NCBI RefSeq assembly: GCF_001665875.1 | Contig: NZ_LZTA01000099.1 | Span: forward strand, 1 to 64,000 | DNA length: 64,000 nucleotides | Reading direction: 5' to 3' | Source: Mycobacterium sp. 852002-40037_SCH5390672 | GTDB taxonomy: Bacteria > Actinomycetota > Actinomycetes > Mycobacteriales > Mycobacteriaceae | Shown: positions 43,083-53,315 of the stretch, piece by piece | Numbering within the stretch: the first letter of the stretch is position 1 | How the letters are laid out: each line of letters opens with the position of its first letter | Made by a program: the position numbers and the translations under genes | The notes under the pieces: generated by a model | Database searches by the model: none | Told to the model about the DNA's origin: nothing | The model's input: only the letters and a program-made list of their open reading frames with translations

Positions 43083-43187
43083 TTCGCGTCGGGCTGGCCC
43101 GGGCAACCCCGGGTCGGTAGAGTTCAGCGGCGCCGCGACCTGCGTGAATCTGGCCGCAGCCCAGGCCTGGACCAGCGAGGAGGAGCG

Positions 43188-43571
43188 ATGATCACCGCCG
43201 GGTTGGTGTTCGCCGCACTGGCGGCGTTGCTGCATGTCTACATCTTTGTGATCGAATCGTTGACCTGGACCTCGCCGCGCACCCGCGCCACCTTCGGCAC
43301 CACCGCCGCCGAAGCCGAAACCACCAAGGCGCTCGCCTTCAACCAAGGCTTCTACAACTTGTTCCTGGCCATCGTGACCGGCGTGGGAATTGTCGCAGTT
43401 GTCTTGGGGCACACCGGCATTGGAGCGGCACTCATCTTTGCCGGTGTCGGATCGATGGCCGCGGCCGCGGTGGTGCTGGTCGCGTCCGCGCGCGACAAGG
43501 CGCGCGCCGCCGCGACCCAGGGCACTTTTCCGGCGATCGCAATCGTGCTCCTGCTGCTCGGCCTTCGCTAG
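43188..43571 (+). CDS. DUF1304 membrane protein
   Basis: A 127-residue membrane protein with four hydrophobic segments. It has the DUF1304 features: an N-terminal ALLHVYIFVIESLTW and a central NQGFYNLFLAI. ATG 43188 is chosen because GAGGAGGAG lies directly upstream; the frame before it is not supported. It lies between the two paralogous membrane proteins. Members of the family are uncharacterised. A weaker AAAGCC/GGCTTT hairpin (43595-43618) follows. Confidence 0.85.
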   Translation: MITAGLVFAALAALLHVYIFVIESLTWTSPRTRATFGTTAAEAETTKALAFNQGFYNLFLAIVTGVGIVAVVLGHTGIGAALIFAGVGSMAAAAVVLVASARDKARAAATQGTFPAIAIVLLLLGLR

Positions 43572-43651
43572 TAACACCAGTATCACCAGCCCCAAAAGCC
43601 CCGGCCAGCGGTGGCTTTCGCGCGCCTCGTGGGTTAGTAGTGGAAAGCGCT

Positions 43652-43660
43652 GGGTAACCA
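43652..43660 (+). promoter_or_regulatory. GGGTAACCA element upstream of second paralogue
   Basis: This is the second copy of the nonamer found at 42288-42296. It ends 42 bases before ATG 43703, and a CCGGTATT sequence that could form part of a -10 region lies between them at about 43680-43687. Confidence 0.4.
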
Positions 43661-43702
43661 TCCCAGGCCGGAATCAGACCCGGTATTCAACGAGGGGATG
43701 TC

Positions 43703-44392
43703 ATGAAATACGCACAAGACGGCCAACCCCGCGGGCTGAGTATGCCGCGCTCGCGTGGCGCGGTCAGCGGATTGCTCCTGGTCATTTTGGGAGCTTGGGG
43801 GGCGTTAATACCGTTTGTTGGTCCGCATTTCAATTTCGCTTACACACCGGACCGGGACTGGGCATGGAGCACGGCCCGGGGCTGGCTGGAAGTGGCGCCG
43901 GGAGCGGCTGCCGCACTGGGCGGTCTATTGCTGATCGTCGCCGGGAACCGTGTGGCCGCCATGCTGGGCGGTTGGCTGGCCGTGCTGGCCGGCGCCTGGT
44001 TCGTCGTGGGCGGTCAGGTCGCCCCGTTGCTGGGGATCGGCTCCGCCGGTGACCCGATCGCCGCGACCGAGCGCAAGCGCGCGGTGCTCGAGGTCACCTA
44101 CTTCTCGGGCCTGGGCGCGCTGATCATCTTCGTGGGCGGGGTGGTGCTGGCGCGCACCGCCGTACGCCTGGCCCGCGACGTGCACCCGGTGGCGGGCCAA
44201 CCCGCGGCGGCGCCGGGCGTTGAGCCCTACCGGGATTCGGTCTACGAGCCGGCCGAGGTCTCCTCGGGCGCGCTGACCAAGCCGCGATCCTCGGTGGACC
44301 CCGCGCCGAAGCGGGGATGGCGTCGTAACCGCGCCGGTGCGGGGTCGGGCGCGAACGCCGCGTATCTGCGGTGGCCGCACCCGCAGCAGTAG
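43703..44392 (+). CDS. Mycobacterial membrane protein, paralogue B
   Basis: A 229-residue membrane protein homologous to the product of the gene at 42334 over its whole first 150 residues: MPRSRGAVSGLLL, GGWLAVLAGAWFVVG and RAVLEVTYFSGLGALIIF match block by block. The C-terminal tails differ in sequence but both are hydrophilic and Pro/Arg-rich. It begins MKYAQDGQP after GAGGGG. A strong bidirectional hairpin (44405-44446) follows. Function unknown. Confidence 0.8.
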   Translation: MKYAQDGQPRGLSMPRSRGAVSGLLLVILGAWGALIPFVGPHFNFAYTPDRDWAWSTARGWLEVAPGAAAALGGLLLIVAGNRVAAMLGGWLAVLAGAWFVVGGQVAPLLGIGSAGDPIAATERKRAVLEVTYFSGLGALIIFVGGVVLARTAVRLARDVHPVAGQPAAAPGVEPYRDSVYEPAEVSSGALTKPRSSVDPAPKRGWRRNRAGAGSGANAAYLRWPHPQQ

Positions 44393-44404
44393 TTCAGCAG
44401 ATAG

Positions 44405-44446
44405 CAGAAAGTGGCCCGGCCCTGAAAAGGGCTGGGCCACTTTCTG
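44405..44446. terminator. Bidirectional hairpin terminator
   Basis: CAGAAAGTGGCCC-G-GCCCT (44405-44423) pairs with AGGGC-T-GGGCCACTTTCTG (44428-44446) around a GAAA tetraloop. The 19-bp stem has one G-U pair and is followed by TTT. It lies between the convergent paralogue B and carboxylic acid reductase genes and can act for both. It is the strongest terminator in the window. Confidence 0.88.
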
Positions 44447-44457
44447 TTTGGCCTACC

Positions 44458-47400
44458 TCAGAGGAGTCCGAGCAACTGCAGGTTGGTGATGTACTGGACG
44501 ATGACCGGTGCCGACACATGCGGAATGTCTTTGTCGGGACCGATTTTCGCTTCCTGCACCGCCGCGCGGAACACATCGGTGGGTGCCATCGAGCCGTTGA
44601 TCGGCTTTTCCGGCGTCTGGTAGTTGTGCAACAGCGGCAGCAGCGAGTACTGACGCTGCCGATCCGGCAGGGCCCGCAGCGACGTCTCGAACCGCCGCAG
44701 CCATTCGGAGTAATCGGCGATGCGTTCGATGGAATACCCGGCCTCGATCAGCCAGTCGATGTACTCGTCGAGTCCGATGCCGTCGTCGTAGGGGTTCATC
44801 ACGTGGTACGTCTGGAAACCGTTGTCGCTGTCGGTGATCTGCGTTCCCAGCGTCGAGATCGCCGCGGCGATGAACTCGACCGGCAGACCGTCGTAGTGCG
44901 CCGGCTGCCGGTTGCCGTCGGCGTCGAGCTCGTAGAACGAACCGGGCGCGATACCCGTGGCGACCAGGCTCAGCATCAGCCGGGTGAACATGTCCGGCAG
45001 GTTGAGCTGTCCGGCATAGGTCGTGTCGGCCAGGATCATGTCGCAGCGGAACACCGTGACGGGCAGCCCGCACAGGTCGTGTGCCTCACGCAGTAACACC
45101 TCGCCGGCCCACTTGCTGTTGCCATAGCCGTTGGCGTAGTTGTCGTTGATTTCGCGCGTGGCGCTGATCTCCCGGATGTCGGCGTTCTCGACGAACCTGC
45201 CCGGCTCGATCTGGTCACCCACCCCGATCGTCGACACGTACGTGTACGGCTTTTGCTTGGACGTCAGCGCAATCCGCAGCAGCTCTGCGGTGCCCAGGGC
45301 GTTGGGCCCGAACAGCTCGCTGTACGGCAGCACGTGGTTCACCAGTGCCGCCGGGTCAACGATGACGTCGACCGTGTCGGCCAGCCGCTGCCAGGTCTGC
45401 TGGTCCAGGCCGAGGTTGGCCTCACCCTTGTCGCCCGCGATGACCTCGAGGTGGTCGGCGGCCAGCTTCTGGTAATGCGCCAGCAGTTTCGGGTCGCCGC
45501 TGTCGAAGGTCTTGTCCAGCCGGGCGCGCGCCTCCTCGTCGGACCGGGCCCGCACCAGGGCGATCACCTTGCCGTCGACCATGTCCATCCGCTCGAGCCA
45601 GTCCAGTGCCAGGTATCGGCCCAGGAATCCGGTCGCGCCGGTCAACAACACCGTGCGCACCTCGGTCGCCGGCTTCGGCAGGCTCGGCGCGGCGGCCAGG
45701 AGGGCCTCGTCGAGGAACTTGTCCAACGTGAGGTCACTGGCATGCACCGTCGTCGTACCGCGTCCGTGCACGGCGGCGAACGTCGGCCGCTTGGAGCCCT
45801 GCCGCTCGGCCTCGATGTAGCTGGCGATGGCCGCCAGGTCGTTGGCCGGGCTGACGATGACGCCCACCGGCACGTCGACGTCGAAGATCTCGCGCAGCAG
45901 GTTTCCGAATGTCAACGCCGACAACGAGTCTCCGCCCAGATCGGTGAAGTGGGCGTCCGGCGACAGGTCGTTGGTCGCGGCCCCGAGCATGGCGGCCGCG
46001 GCCCGGCTGACGGTCTGCAGCACCGGCGCGTCGGCGCCGCTGCGGCGCAGTTCGGCCAACTCGTTGGCCTGTCCTGCGGCCAGGTCGGCGTAGATCTGCT
46101 CGAGCCGTTCCCCGTAGTGCTGCTTGAGCTTCGGCCACGCCAGCTTGCGGATCCCGGTCAGCAGGCCGTTTTCCAGCGTGAACGGGGTGGTCTCGATGAT
46201 GAAGTCGCGCGGCACCTCGTAGGACTGCAGGCCGGCCTCTTTCGCCACCTTCTGCAGGGAGTCGGCGATTTTCGGCTTCAGCGATTCGATGTCGTTGTCC
46301 GCCAAGGCCTCTTCGGTCGGCACCACGACCGCCAGCAGGTAGGGCTGAGAGCTGTTGCCGTAGACGTAGATCTGGCGAATCAGCGGGCTGTTGCCGAACA
46401 CCGCCTCCAGCTTGGCCAGCGTCACGAACTCGCCCTGCGCCAGCTTCAACACGTTGTTGCGGCGATCGACGTACACCAGCCGGTCCGGAGCGATCTCGGC
46501 GAACACGTCACCGGTCCGGTAGTAGCCGTCGTCGTCGAAAACGTCGGCGGTGGTCTCGGCCCGCTTGTAGTAGCCGGGGAACATGTTCTCGGTCCGCAGC
46601 AACAGCTCACCGCGCGGATGGGGCCGGTCGGTGCTGAAGTAGCCCAGATCCGGGACGTCGACCAGCTTGTAGTCGATGACCGGCGGACGCTGAATCTCCC
46701 CGTCGAACAACACCATTCCGGCCTCGGTCGAGCCGTACCCGTCCATCAGATGCATCTGGAGCAGCGACTCGGCCCACTTCTTCAACTCCGGTGAGGTGGG
46801 GGCCGAGCCCGTCATCGCGAAGATGAACCGGCCGCCCAGCAGGTATTGGCGCTGTTCGTCCAAAATTTCCGCTTCGACGGCGGTGCGGTCGCCGCCATCG
46901 GCCAGACGCCGCTCGACCTGGCGCTGGAATTCACCGAACAGCGTCTCCCAGATACGCGGGACGAAGTTCATCTCCGTGGGCCGCACCAGCTCGAGGTCTT
47001 CGAGCAGGGTGGACAGATCGCTGCGGGCCGCGAAGTAGGCGGTGCCGCCGTTGCCCAACGTGCCGTAGAGGATTCCGCGTCCCATGACGTGGCTCATCGG
47101 CATGAAGTTGAGGGTGATCGACGCGGCGCTCTCGCCGAACCAGTTCTTGCTGCCGCGCCGCCACATCTTGCCGACATTGCTCTGGGGGTACATGGCACCC
47201 TTGGGCGCGCCGGTGCTGCCGGAAGTGTAGATCAGCAGGGCCAGCGAGTCCTCGTCCGTGTGTGCGACCTCCTCGGCGACGGCCGGCAGGTCCTTGCCGC
47301 GGTGCAGCACGTCGGCGAGCGTCTCGACAACCACGTCGGTGCCGGCCAGCCGCGCCACCGCGCTGTCCACGGCCTCGCGCTGGTCGTCGACCGCCGGCAG

Positions 47401-47976
47401 ATAGTCGAACACGACGAGCTTGCCGGGCACGTGGTCGCCGCGCAGGATCAGCTCCACGGCGTCGGGCAACTGGTTGACGCTCGACGCGATCAGGCTGGGC
47501 TCGGTCTCGGCCACGATCGGCTGCAGCGACGTGATCGCCGCGCTGGTCTGCAGGGGCACCGATACGGCCCCGATCGTGCCCAGGGCCATGTCGATGGTGG
47601 CGTAGTCGACACTGTTGAAACCCAGCACGCAGACCCGGTCGCCGGGGCTTACCGAGTCACTGGCCCAGGCGCGGCCGAGGGCCGAAACACGTTCGCCCAG
47701 TTCGCCATACGTGATGGTCTCGAAGCGGGGGAGCAGCTCGGCCGTCGTCCGCCCGGTCTTGGGATCCTTGACGAACTCCACCACGCGCTGCCCCAGTGCC
47801 GGCCGGTCCGCGTAACCGTCGAGCACGGTCCGGATGATCTGCGGCAGCCGCAGCCCGGGCTGTTCGAGGGCGGCGGTGATAGCCGGGTTCGGCCGGGCGG
47901 CGGCGAACTGGGGGTCGTTGGCAATGAGTTCCTCGACGCGGCGGTCGAGTTCTTCGTCATGAATAGCAGTCGACAT
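44458..47976 (-). CDS. car: Carboxylic acid reductase (FadD9-type)
   Basis: An 1172-residue three-domain enzyme. It reduces a carboxylic acid to an aldehyde using ATP and NADPH. The N-terminal adenylation domain (about 1-640) has [14 protein letters not shown] and YRTGDVF. The carrier domain binds phosphopantetheine at Ser684 ([10 protein letters not shown]). The C-terminal reductase domain begins with [12 protein letters not shown] and has YGNSKWAGE as its Tyr-Lys active site. The length and sequence match FadD9 and the CARs of M. marinum and M. avium. ATG 47976 follows AAGGGATC; upstream in-frame starts are not supported. A phosphopantetheinyl transferase encoded elsewhere is required. The natural substrate is probably a fatty or aromatic acid. 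Confidence 0.96.
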   Translation of the reverse strand: MSTAIHDEELDRRVEELIANDPQFAAARPNPAITAALEQPGLRLPQIIRTVLDGYADRPALGQRVVEFVKDPKTGRTTAELLPRFETITYGELGERVSALGRAWASDSVSPGDRVCVLGFNSVDYATIDMALGTIGAVSVPLQTSAAITSLQPIVAETEPSLIASSVNQLPDAVELILRGDHVPGKLVVFDYLPAVDDQREAVDSAVARLAGTDVVVETLADVLHRGKDLPAVAEEVAHTDEDSLALLIYTSGSTGAPKGAMYPQSNVGKMWRRGSKNWFGESAASITLNFMPMSHVMGRGILYGTLGNGGTAYFAARSDLSTLLEDLELVRPTEMNFVPRIWETLFGEFQRQVERRLADGGDRTAVEAEILDEQRQYLLGGRFIFAMTGSAPTSPELKKWAESLLQMHLMDGYGSTEAGMVLFDGEIQRPPVIDYKLVDVPDLGYFSTDRPHPRGELLLRTENMFPGYYKRAETTADVFDDDGYYRTGDVFAEIAPDRLVYVDRRNNVLKLAQGEFVTLAKLEAVFGNSPLIRQIYVYGNSSQPYLLAVVVPTEEALADNDIESLKPKIADSLQKVAKEAGLQSYEVPRDFIIETTPFTLENGLLTGIRKLAWPKLKQHYGERLEQIYADLAAGQANELAELRRSGADAPVLQTVSRAAAAMLGAATNDLSPDAHFTDLGGDSLSALTFGNLLREIFDVDVPVGVIVSPANDLAAIASYIEAERQGSKRPTFAAVHGRGTTTVHASDLTLDKFLDEALLAAAPSLPKPATEVRTVLLTGATGFLGRYLALDWLERMDMVDGKVIALVRARSDEEARARLDKTFDSGDPKLLAHYQKLAADHLEVIAGDKGEANLGLDQQTWQRLADTVDVIVDPAALVNHVLPYSELFGPNALGTAELLRIALTSKQKPYTYVSTIGVGDQIEPGRFVENADIREISATREINDNYANGYGNSKWAGEVLLREAHDLCGLPVTVFRCDMILADTTYAGQLNLPDMFTRLMLSLVATGIAPGSFYELDADGNRQPAHYDGLPVEFIAAAISTLGTQITDSDNGFQTYHVMNPYDDGIGLDEYIDWLIEAGYSIERIADYSEWLRRFETSLRALPDRQRQYSLLPLLHNYQTPEKPINGSMAPTDVFRAAVQEAKIGPDKDIPHVSAPVIVQYITNLQLLGLL

Positions 47977-48124
47977 AACAGATCCCTTGCAAATGAAAGT
48001 TAGCGAGTCAAATTGCGCTGTCCGCGCTGACATATAGAACGTTAGCTAAAGTAACGGTATTCCACCATGATCCGGCCTTTATGGCGTTTGTGAGATTGCC
48101 CACCCGGGCCGGCGTCACCGGGTG

Positions 48125-49465
48125 TTAGAGGTCGCGGAGCAACCCGCCGATGATGTCGATGCCCTCGCTCAGCAGCTCGTCGCTGATGGTCAGCGGGGGC
48201 AGCAGCCGGATGATGTTTCCCCACATGCCGCAGGTCAGAACGATCACGCCGGCGGCGGCCGCCGCGACCGACAGCTTCTGGGTCAATTCTTTGTCGGGCT
48301 CGGCGGTTCCCGACTTCACCAATTCGATGGCGATCATGGCGCCCCGACCGCGTACGTCGCCGATCCGGTCGTCGCCGGCCTGCAGACGCAGCAGTGGTTC
48401 GGTGATCAGGCGTTCCAGCTGCTGCGCTCGTTCGATCAAACCGTCGTTCTCGATTGTCTCGATGGTGGCCAACGCCGCCGCGCAAGCCAGTGGGTTTCCG
48501 CCGAAGGTGCCCCCCAAACCGCCGACATGCGGCGCATCCATGATCTGCGCCCGGCCGGTGACGGCCGACAGCGGCAGTCCGTCGGCGATGGCCTTGGCCG
48601 TGCAGATCAGGTCGGGCTCGATGCCCTCGTGCTCACACGCGAACATCGCCCCGGAGCGCGCGAATCCGGTTTGCACCTCGTCGGCGATGAACACCACGTC
48701 GTTCTTGTGGCACCAGTCCAGCAGGGAGGGCAGGAATCCCTCGGCCGGAACGATGAACCCGCCCTCGCCCTGGATCGGCTCGATGATGAGGGCGGCCAGG
48801 CTGTCGGGCCCGATCTGGCTGTCGATGATGTTGATGGCCCGCGCGGCGGCCTTTTCCCCGTCGGTGGCCAGGTCCTTGTCGATAAGGCCGTCCCGATAGG
48901 GGTAGGACAGCGGCGCCCGGTAGACCTCCGGCGCGAACGGGCCGAAGCCGCCCTTGTAGGGCATCGACTTGGCGGTCAGCGCCATCGTCAAGTTGGTGCG
49001 GCCGTGGTAGGCGTGGTTGAACGCCACCACGGCGGGCTTGCGCGTGTACGCGCGCGCGACCTTGACGGCATTCTCGACCGCCTCGGCCCCGGAGTTGAAC
49101 AGCACCGAGCGCTTCTCGCCGGAACCCGGCGTGATTCGGTTGAGCGTTTCGGCGACCGCGACGTAGGACTCATACGGCGTCACCATGAAACAGGTATGGG
49201 TGAACTCGGCCACCTGCGCGCGCACGGCTTCGACCACGCGGGGCGACGAGTTGCCGATCGTCGTCACCGCGATACCGGATCCGAGGTCGATCAGCCGGTT
49301 GCCGTCGACGTCCTCGATGATGCCGCCGCCGGCGCGCGCGACGAAAACGGGCACCGACACATTCACCGCGTGCGACACCGCCGCCGCCCGCCGCTTGCTC
49401 AGCTCCAGCGATGCCGGGCCTGGGATCTCGGTGACCAACTGGCGGGTCTGCTCGAGGCTGGCCAC
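48125..49465 (-). CDS. gabT: 4-aminobutyrate aminotransferase
   Basis: A 446-residue class III PLP-dependent aminotransferase. It would convert 4-aminobutyrate and 2-oxoglutarate to succinate semialdehyde and glutamate. The PLP lysine is Lys291 (LICTAKAIADG), the cofactor aspartate lies in VVFIADEVQTG, and the N-terminal DLGSGIAV and GAEAVENAVKIAR-like segment are typical. Two adjacent GTG codons (49468, 49465) follow GGGGAGGAG; 49465 agrees with GabT homologues (MASLEQ). It lies upstream of car in the same orientation with a 148-base gap, as in M. tuberculosis (Rv2589, Rv2590). Confidence 0.93.
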   Translation of the reverse strand: MASLEQTRQLVTEIPGPASLELSKRRAAAVSHAVNVSVPVFVARAGGGIIEDVDGNRLIDLGSGIAVTTIGNSSPRVVEAVRAQVAEFTHTCFMVTPYESYVAVAETLNRITPGSGEKRSVLFNSGAEAVENAVKVARAYTRKPAVVAFNHAYHGRTNLTMALTAKSMPYKGGFGPFAPEVYRAPLSYPYRDGLIDKDLATDGEKAAARAINIIDSQIGPDSLAALIIEPIQGEGGFIVPAEGFLPSLLDWCHKNDVVFIADEVQTGFARSGAMFACEHEGIEPDLICTAKAIADGLPLSAVTGRAQIMDAPHVGGLGGTFGGNPLACAAALATIETIENDGLIERAQQLERLITEPLLRLQAGDDRIGDVRGRGAMIAIELVKSGTAEPDKELTQKLSVAAAAAGVIVLTCGMWGNIIRLLPPLTISDELLSEGIDIIGGLLRDL

Positions 49466-49684
49466 CACATAACTCCTCCCCGCGGCGCGCGCATCACGTC
49501 GCCTCAAAAGCCTATCGAGCTTGACGTCCGCGGGCACTCCGCGCACCGTGGCGGTCGGTCGCGACCCGTGGCCTGCCAGACTGAACGGGCACACTGGACC
49601 GTTACGAGGTGCGCGACGCTCGAGTCCTACCGGCACCTACCCCCCGTAATGCCCCGAATATTTAGACGAAAGACAGGCGCGTCC

Positions 49685-50011
49685 ATGCAGAGTCTGATCC
49701 TGTTCCTGCCGTTCCTGCTCATCATGGGCGGGTTCATGTACTTGGCATCGCGCCGTCAGAAGCGTGCGATGCAGGCCACCATCGACCTGCACGAGTCATT
49801 GCGCCCGGGCGACCGGGTGCACACCACGTCGGGCCTGCAAGCCACCGTCGTCGAGATCACCGAAGACACCGTCGACCTCGAGATCGCACCCGGGGTCGTG
49901 ACCACCTGGATGAAGCTGGCGGTCCGCGACCGGATCCTGCCCGATGACGACGAAGACCTGGTCGACGGCGACGACTCCGCCGACGAGGGCTCGATCACCA
50001 AGGATTCCTGA
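49685..50011 (+). CDS. yajC: Preprotein translocase subunit YajC
   Basis: A 108-residue small membrane protein with one N-terminal transmembrane segment (about 2-20) and a cytosolic domain with the YajC pattern RPGDRVHTTSGLQATVVEI. The C-terminal tail is very acidic. It associates with SecDF in protein export. ATG 49685 is chosen; the long open frame upstream runs through the divergent gabT and is not real. An AT-rich AATATTTAG element lies 20 bases upstream. Confidence 0.92.
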   Translation: MQSLILFLPFLLIMGGFMYLASRRQKRAMQATIDLHESLRPGDRVHTTSGLQATVVEITEDTVDLEIAPGVVTTWMKLAVRDRILPDDDEDLVDGDDSADEGSITKDS

Positions 50012-50124
50012 CGGGGATTCCCCGCCAATCGCTCAACCGGCGGACCGCTTGCGCAACGGGCAAGTGAGGGCCACGTAGGCTCTGTCGGGGGTAAGTAACC
50101 GATTTTCGAGGAGATAGAAGGAAC

Positions 50125-52026
50125 GTGGCATCGTCTTCGGCGCCGGTGCACCCTGCCCGCTACCTGTCGGTCTTCTTGTTATTGCTCATCGGCGTCTACC
50201 TGCTGGTGTTTCTCACCGGGGACAAGCGGGCCGCGCCCAAGCTCGGCATCGACCTTCAGGGAGGCACCCGCGTCACGCTGACCGCGCGCACCCCGGACGG
50301 GTCCAAGCCCAGCCGCGAGGCGTTGGCGCAGGCCCAGCAGATCATCGGTGCCCGGGTCAACGGACTCGGCGTCTCCGGTTCGGAGGTCGTCGTCGACGGC
50401 GACAACCTGATCATCACCGTGCCCGGAAACGACGGCAACGAGGCCCGCAACCTGGGCCAGACCGCCCGGCTCTATATCCGGCCGGTGCTCAACTCGATGC
50501 CGGCCGAGAGTGCCCAGCCGAAGCCGGCGCAGCGTCAGCCCGCGCCCGGTCAGCCCGCTCCGGGTCAGCCAGCTCCGGGACAGCCGGCACCCGGCCAACC
50601 TGCTCCGGGTCAGCCCGCGCCTGGACAACCGGCTCCCGCTCAACCCGCTCCCGCTCAGCCCGCTCCCGCTCAGCCCGCTCCCGCTCAGCCCGCTCCGGGT
50701 GCCCAGCCCCGGCCGTATCCGCAGGACCCGCCGCCGACGCCCAGCCCCGCACCTCCGGCTCCCGCACCCGCGCCGGCTCCCGCACCCGCGCCGGCTCCCG
50801 CACCAGCGCCGGCCCCCGCGCCCGGGGCACCGGCTCCCGCGCCGGCAGGGCCCGCAGCGCAGGCGCCGCCCGGCGAACAGCCCGCGCCGCCCGATCCGCG
50901 CAAGGAACTTGCCGACCGCATCGCCGATGAGAAGAAGTGGCGCCAGAGCACGCGTCAGGGCATTCAGTTCCTCGCCCTGCAGTTCCAGGCGACGCGCTGC
51001 GACAAAGAAGACATCCTGGCCGGCAACGACGATCCCGCCCAGCCGTTGGTCACCTGCTCCACCGACCACAAGGTCGCCTACCTGCTGGGACCGTCGATCA
51101 TCAGTGGTGACCAGATCCAGGACGCCAGCGCCACCCAGAACCAGCGCGGCATCGGCTACGTCGTCGACCTGCAGTTCAAGTCCGCCGCGGCGAACACCTG
51201 GGCGGATTTCACCGCCGCCCACATCGGCACCCAGACCGCGTTCACCCTGGACTCGCAGGTGGTCAGCGCGCCCATGATCCAGGAGGCGATTCCCGGCGGC
51301 CGTACCCAGATCAGCGGCGGCGATCCGCCGTTCACCGCGGCAACCGCCAAGCAGCTGGCCAACGTCCTCAAATACGGCTCGCTGCCGCTGTCCTTCGAAG
51401 CCTCGGAGGCCCAAACCGTCTCGGCGACACTGGGATTGACCTCGCTGCGCGCGGGACTGATCGCGGGCGCGATCGGCTTGATTCTGGTGCTGGTGTATTC
51501 GCTGCTCTACTACCGGGTGCTGGGACTGCTCACGGCCCTGTCGCTGGGCGCCTCCGGGGCAATGATTTTCGCGATCCTGGTGATCCTGGGCCGTCAGATC
51601 AACTACACCCTGGATCTGGCGGGCATCGCGGGTCTGATCATCGGTATCGGCACCACCGCCGACTCGTTCGTCGTCTTCTTCGAACGCATCAAAGACGAGA
51701 TCCGCGAAGGCCGTTCGTTCCGGTCGGCGGTGCCACGCGGGTGGGTGCGGGCCCGCAAGACGATCGTGTCGGGTAACGCCGTCACCTTCCTGGCCGCCGC
51801 GGTGCTGTACGCCCTGGCGATCGGCCAGGTGCGGGGATTCGCCTTCACGTTGGGCCTGACCACAGTCCTCGACATCGTGGTGGTGTTCCTGGTGACCTGG
51901 CCGCTGGTGTACCTGGCGTCCAAGTCCCCGACGCTGGCAAAGCCGGCCTACAACGGCCTGGGCGCCGTCCAACGGGTCGCCCGCGAACGCCGGGCTTCGG
52001 CGCAGGTCAAGACGGGACGGGGATAG
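50125..52026 (+). CDS. secD: Protein translocase subunit SecD, with expanded Pro-rich region
   Basis: A 633-residue export component that uses the proton gradient to help pull proteins out of SecYEG. The first membrane segment is at 13-29, and SecD motif [12 protein letters not shown] lies at about 41-52. The P1 domain is split by about 120 residues of Pro/Ala repeats (about 130-260). The six-helix C-terminal membrane domain ([25 protein letters not shown], given as landmark near 442) is normal. M. tuberculosis SecD is about 60 residues shorter. GTG 50125 follows AGAAGGAAC. The secF gene starts 4 bases after the stop. Confidence 0.95.
   Translation: MASSSAPVHPARYLSVFLLLLIGVYLLVFLTGDKRAAPKLGIDLQGGTRVTLTARTPDGSKPSREALAQAQQIIGARVNGLGVSGSEVVVDGDNLIITVPGNDGNEARNLGQTARLYIRPVLNSMPAESAQPKPAQRQPAPGQPAPGQPAPGQPAPGQPAPGQPAPGQPAPAQPAPAQPAPAQPAPAQPAPGAQPRPYPQDPPPTPSPAPPAPAPAPAPAPAPAPAPAPAPAPGAPAPAPAGPAAQAPPGEQPAPPDPRKELADRIADEKKWRQSTRQGIQFLALQFQATRCDKEDILAGNDDPAQPLVTCSTDHKVAYLLGPSIISGDQIQDASATQNQRGIGYVVDLQFKSAAANTWADFTAAHIGTQTAFTLDSQVVSAPMIQEAIPGGRTQISGGDPPFTAATAKQLANVLKYGSLPLSFEASEAQTVSATLGLTSLRAGLIAGAIGLILVLVYSLLYYRVLGLLTALSLGASGAMIFAILVILGRQINYTLDLAGIAGLIIGIGTTADSFVVFFERIKDEIREGRSFRSAVPRGWVRARKTIVSGNAVTFLAAAVLYALAIGQVRGFAFTLGLTTVLDIVVVFLVTWPLVYLASKSPTLAKPAYNGLGAVQRVARERRASAQVKTGRG
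50536..50700 (+). repeat. Eleven 15-bp repeats coding [10 protein letters not shown] in secD
   Basis: Eleven in-frame units of 15 bp (consensus CAGCCCGCTCCGGGT) encode six QPAPG, four QPAPA and a final QPAPG. They are followed from about 50746 to 50826 by a second, shorter Pro-Ala dipeptide repeat. Units 8 to 10 are almost identical at the DNA level, implying recent slippage. Copy number is likely to vary between strains. Confidence 0.95.
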
Positions 52027-52029
52027 CAC

Positions 52030-53310
52030 ATGACTTCCTCCAAAGCCTCCAAAGACGCCACCGAGATCACCGAAGCCTCCGAGGGCGCCACCGAGTTGAC
52101 CGACAGCGCCGCCGCCGGCCTGCCGCACCACGGCTTCCTGTCGCGCCTCTACACCGGCACCGGCGCCTTCGAGGTGGTTGGACGGCGCCGGTTCTGGTTC
52201 GGCATCAGCGGCGCGATCGTCGCGGTCGCCGTCCTGTCCATCCTGGTGCGGGGCTTCACCTTCGGTATCGACTTCAACGGCGGCACGACGGTGTCGATGC
52301 CCGCCGCCGGGAAGACGGGCACGGTGCAGACCTCGCAGGTCTCAGAGGTGTTCCGCAAGGCCCTGGGCAGTGATCCGGAAGCAGTGGTGGTCGTCGGTAA
52401 CGGCGCCGGCGCGACCGTGCAGATCCGCTCGAAAACACTGACCAACGACCAGACGACGAAGCTGCGCAACGCCCTGTTCGACGCGTTCGGACCAAAGGGC
52501 GCCGACGGCAAGCCCAGCAAGCAGGCCATCAGCGACGCGGCGGTCTCCGAGACCTGGGGCGACCAGATCACCGACAAGGCGCTGATCGCGCTCGCCGTCT
52601 TCCTGGTGCTGGTCGGCGTCTACATCATGGTGCGCTACGAGCGGTACATGGCCATCTCCGCGCTGACGACCATGGTTTTCGACCTGAGTGTCACCGCCGG
52701 GGTGTACTCGCTGGTCGGTTTCGAGGTCACGCCGGCCACCGTCATCGGCTTGCTGACGATCCTCGGTTTCTCCCTCTACGACACGGTCATCGTGTTCGAC
52801 AAGGTCGAGGAGAACACCCACGGCTTCCAGCACACCACCCGGCGCACCTTCGCCGAGCAGGCCAACCTGGCGATCAATCAGACGTTCATGCGTTCCATCA
52901 ACACCAGCCTGATCAGCGTGTTGCCGGTGCTGGCGCTGATGGTGGTGGCGGTGTGGCTGCTGGGCGTCGGCACGCTGAAGGACCTGGCGCTGGTGCAGCT
53001 GGTCGGCATCCTGGTCGGCACCTACTCGTCGATCTTCTTCGCCACGCCGCTGCTGGTCACGCTTCGCGAGCGCACCGAGCTGGTGCGCACCCACACCCGC
53101 CGCGTGATGCGGCGGCGTAGCCCGGCCTCGCGCGCGGTGACCGAGACCCCCGGCGATGACGACGCCGAGACCGCCGAGGAATCGGAGGCGACGGCGACCG
53201 CGGCCGAGCCGTCCAAGCCCGCCCCGAGCAAGCCGGCGCCCGGCGCGCGTCCCGTGCGGCCGACCGGGACGCGGCGTCCCACCGGCAAGCGGAACGTCGG
53301 CCGGCGGTAG
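52030..53310 (+). CDS. secF: Protein translocase subunit SecF
   Basis: A 426-residue partner of SecD. The first membrane segment is near 55-75, followed by the signature GIDFNGGTTVSM and the periplasmic P4 domain. Five membrane helices complete the domain, with the conserved LTILGFSLYDTVIVFDKVEEN motif region near residue 238. The C-terminal 65 residues are a hydrophilic Pro/Ala/Lys tail usual in mycobacteria. ATG 52030 is 4 bases after secD. yajC, secD and secF form one unit. Confidence 0.95.
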   Translation: MTSSKASKDATEITEASEGATELTDSAAAGLPHHGFLSRLYTGTGAFEVVGRRRFWFGISGAIVAVAVLSILVRGFTFGIDFNGGTTVSMPAAGKTGTVQTSQVSEVFRKALGSDPEAVVVVGNGAGATVQIRSKTLTNDQTTKLRNALFDAFGPKGADGKPSKQAISDAAVSETWGDQITDKALIALAVFLVLVGVYIMVRYERYMAISALTTMVFDLSVTAGVYSLVGFEVTPATVIGLLTILGFSLYDTVIVFDKVEENTHGFQHTTRRTFAEQANLAINQTFMRSINTSLISVLPVLALMVVAVWLLGVGTLKDLALVQLVGILVGTYSSIFFATPLLVTLRERTELVRTHTRRVMRRRSPASRAVTETPGDDDAETAEESEATATAAEPSKPAPSKPAPGARPVRPTGTRRPTGKRNVGRR

Positions 53311-53315
53311 GCACC

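Noticed and set aside
48122-50011. A very long upstream extension of yajC
   Set aside because: The extension is antisense to gabT. YajC proteins are about 100 residues and begin with the membrane helix at ATG 49685.
50536-50700. Regular short repeats considered as a CRISPR array
   Set aside because: The repeats are adjacent 15-bp codon units without spacers and are in frame within secD.
50179-52131. A 650-codon minus-strand frame with Gly/Ser-rich repeats that looks PE_PGRS-like
   Set aside because: The repeats are only the complement of the Pro-rich secD region. There is no PE domain, and secD is certain.
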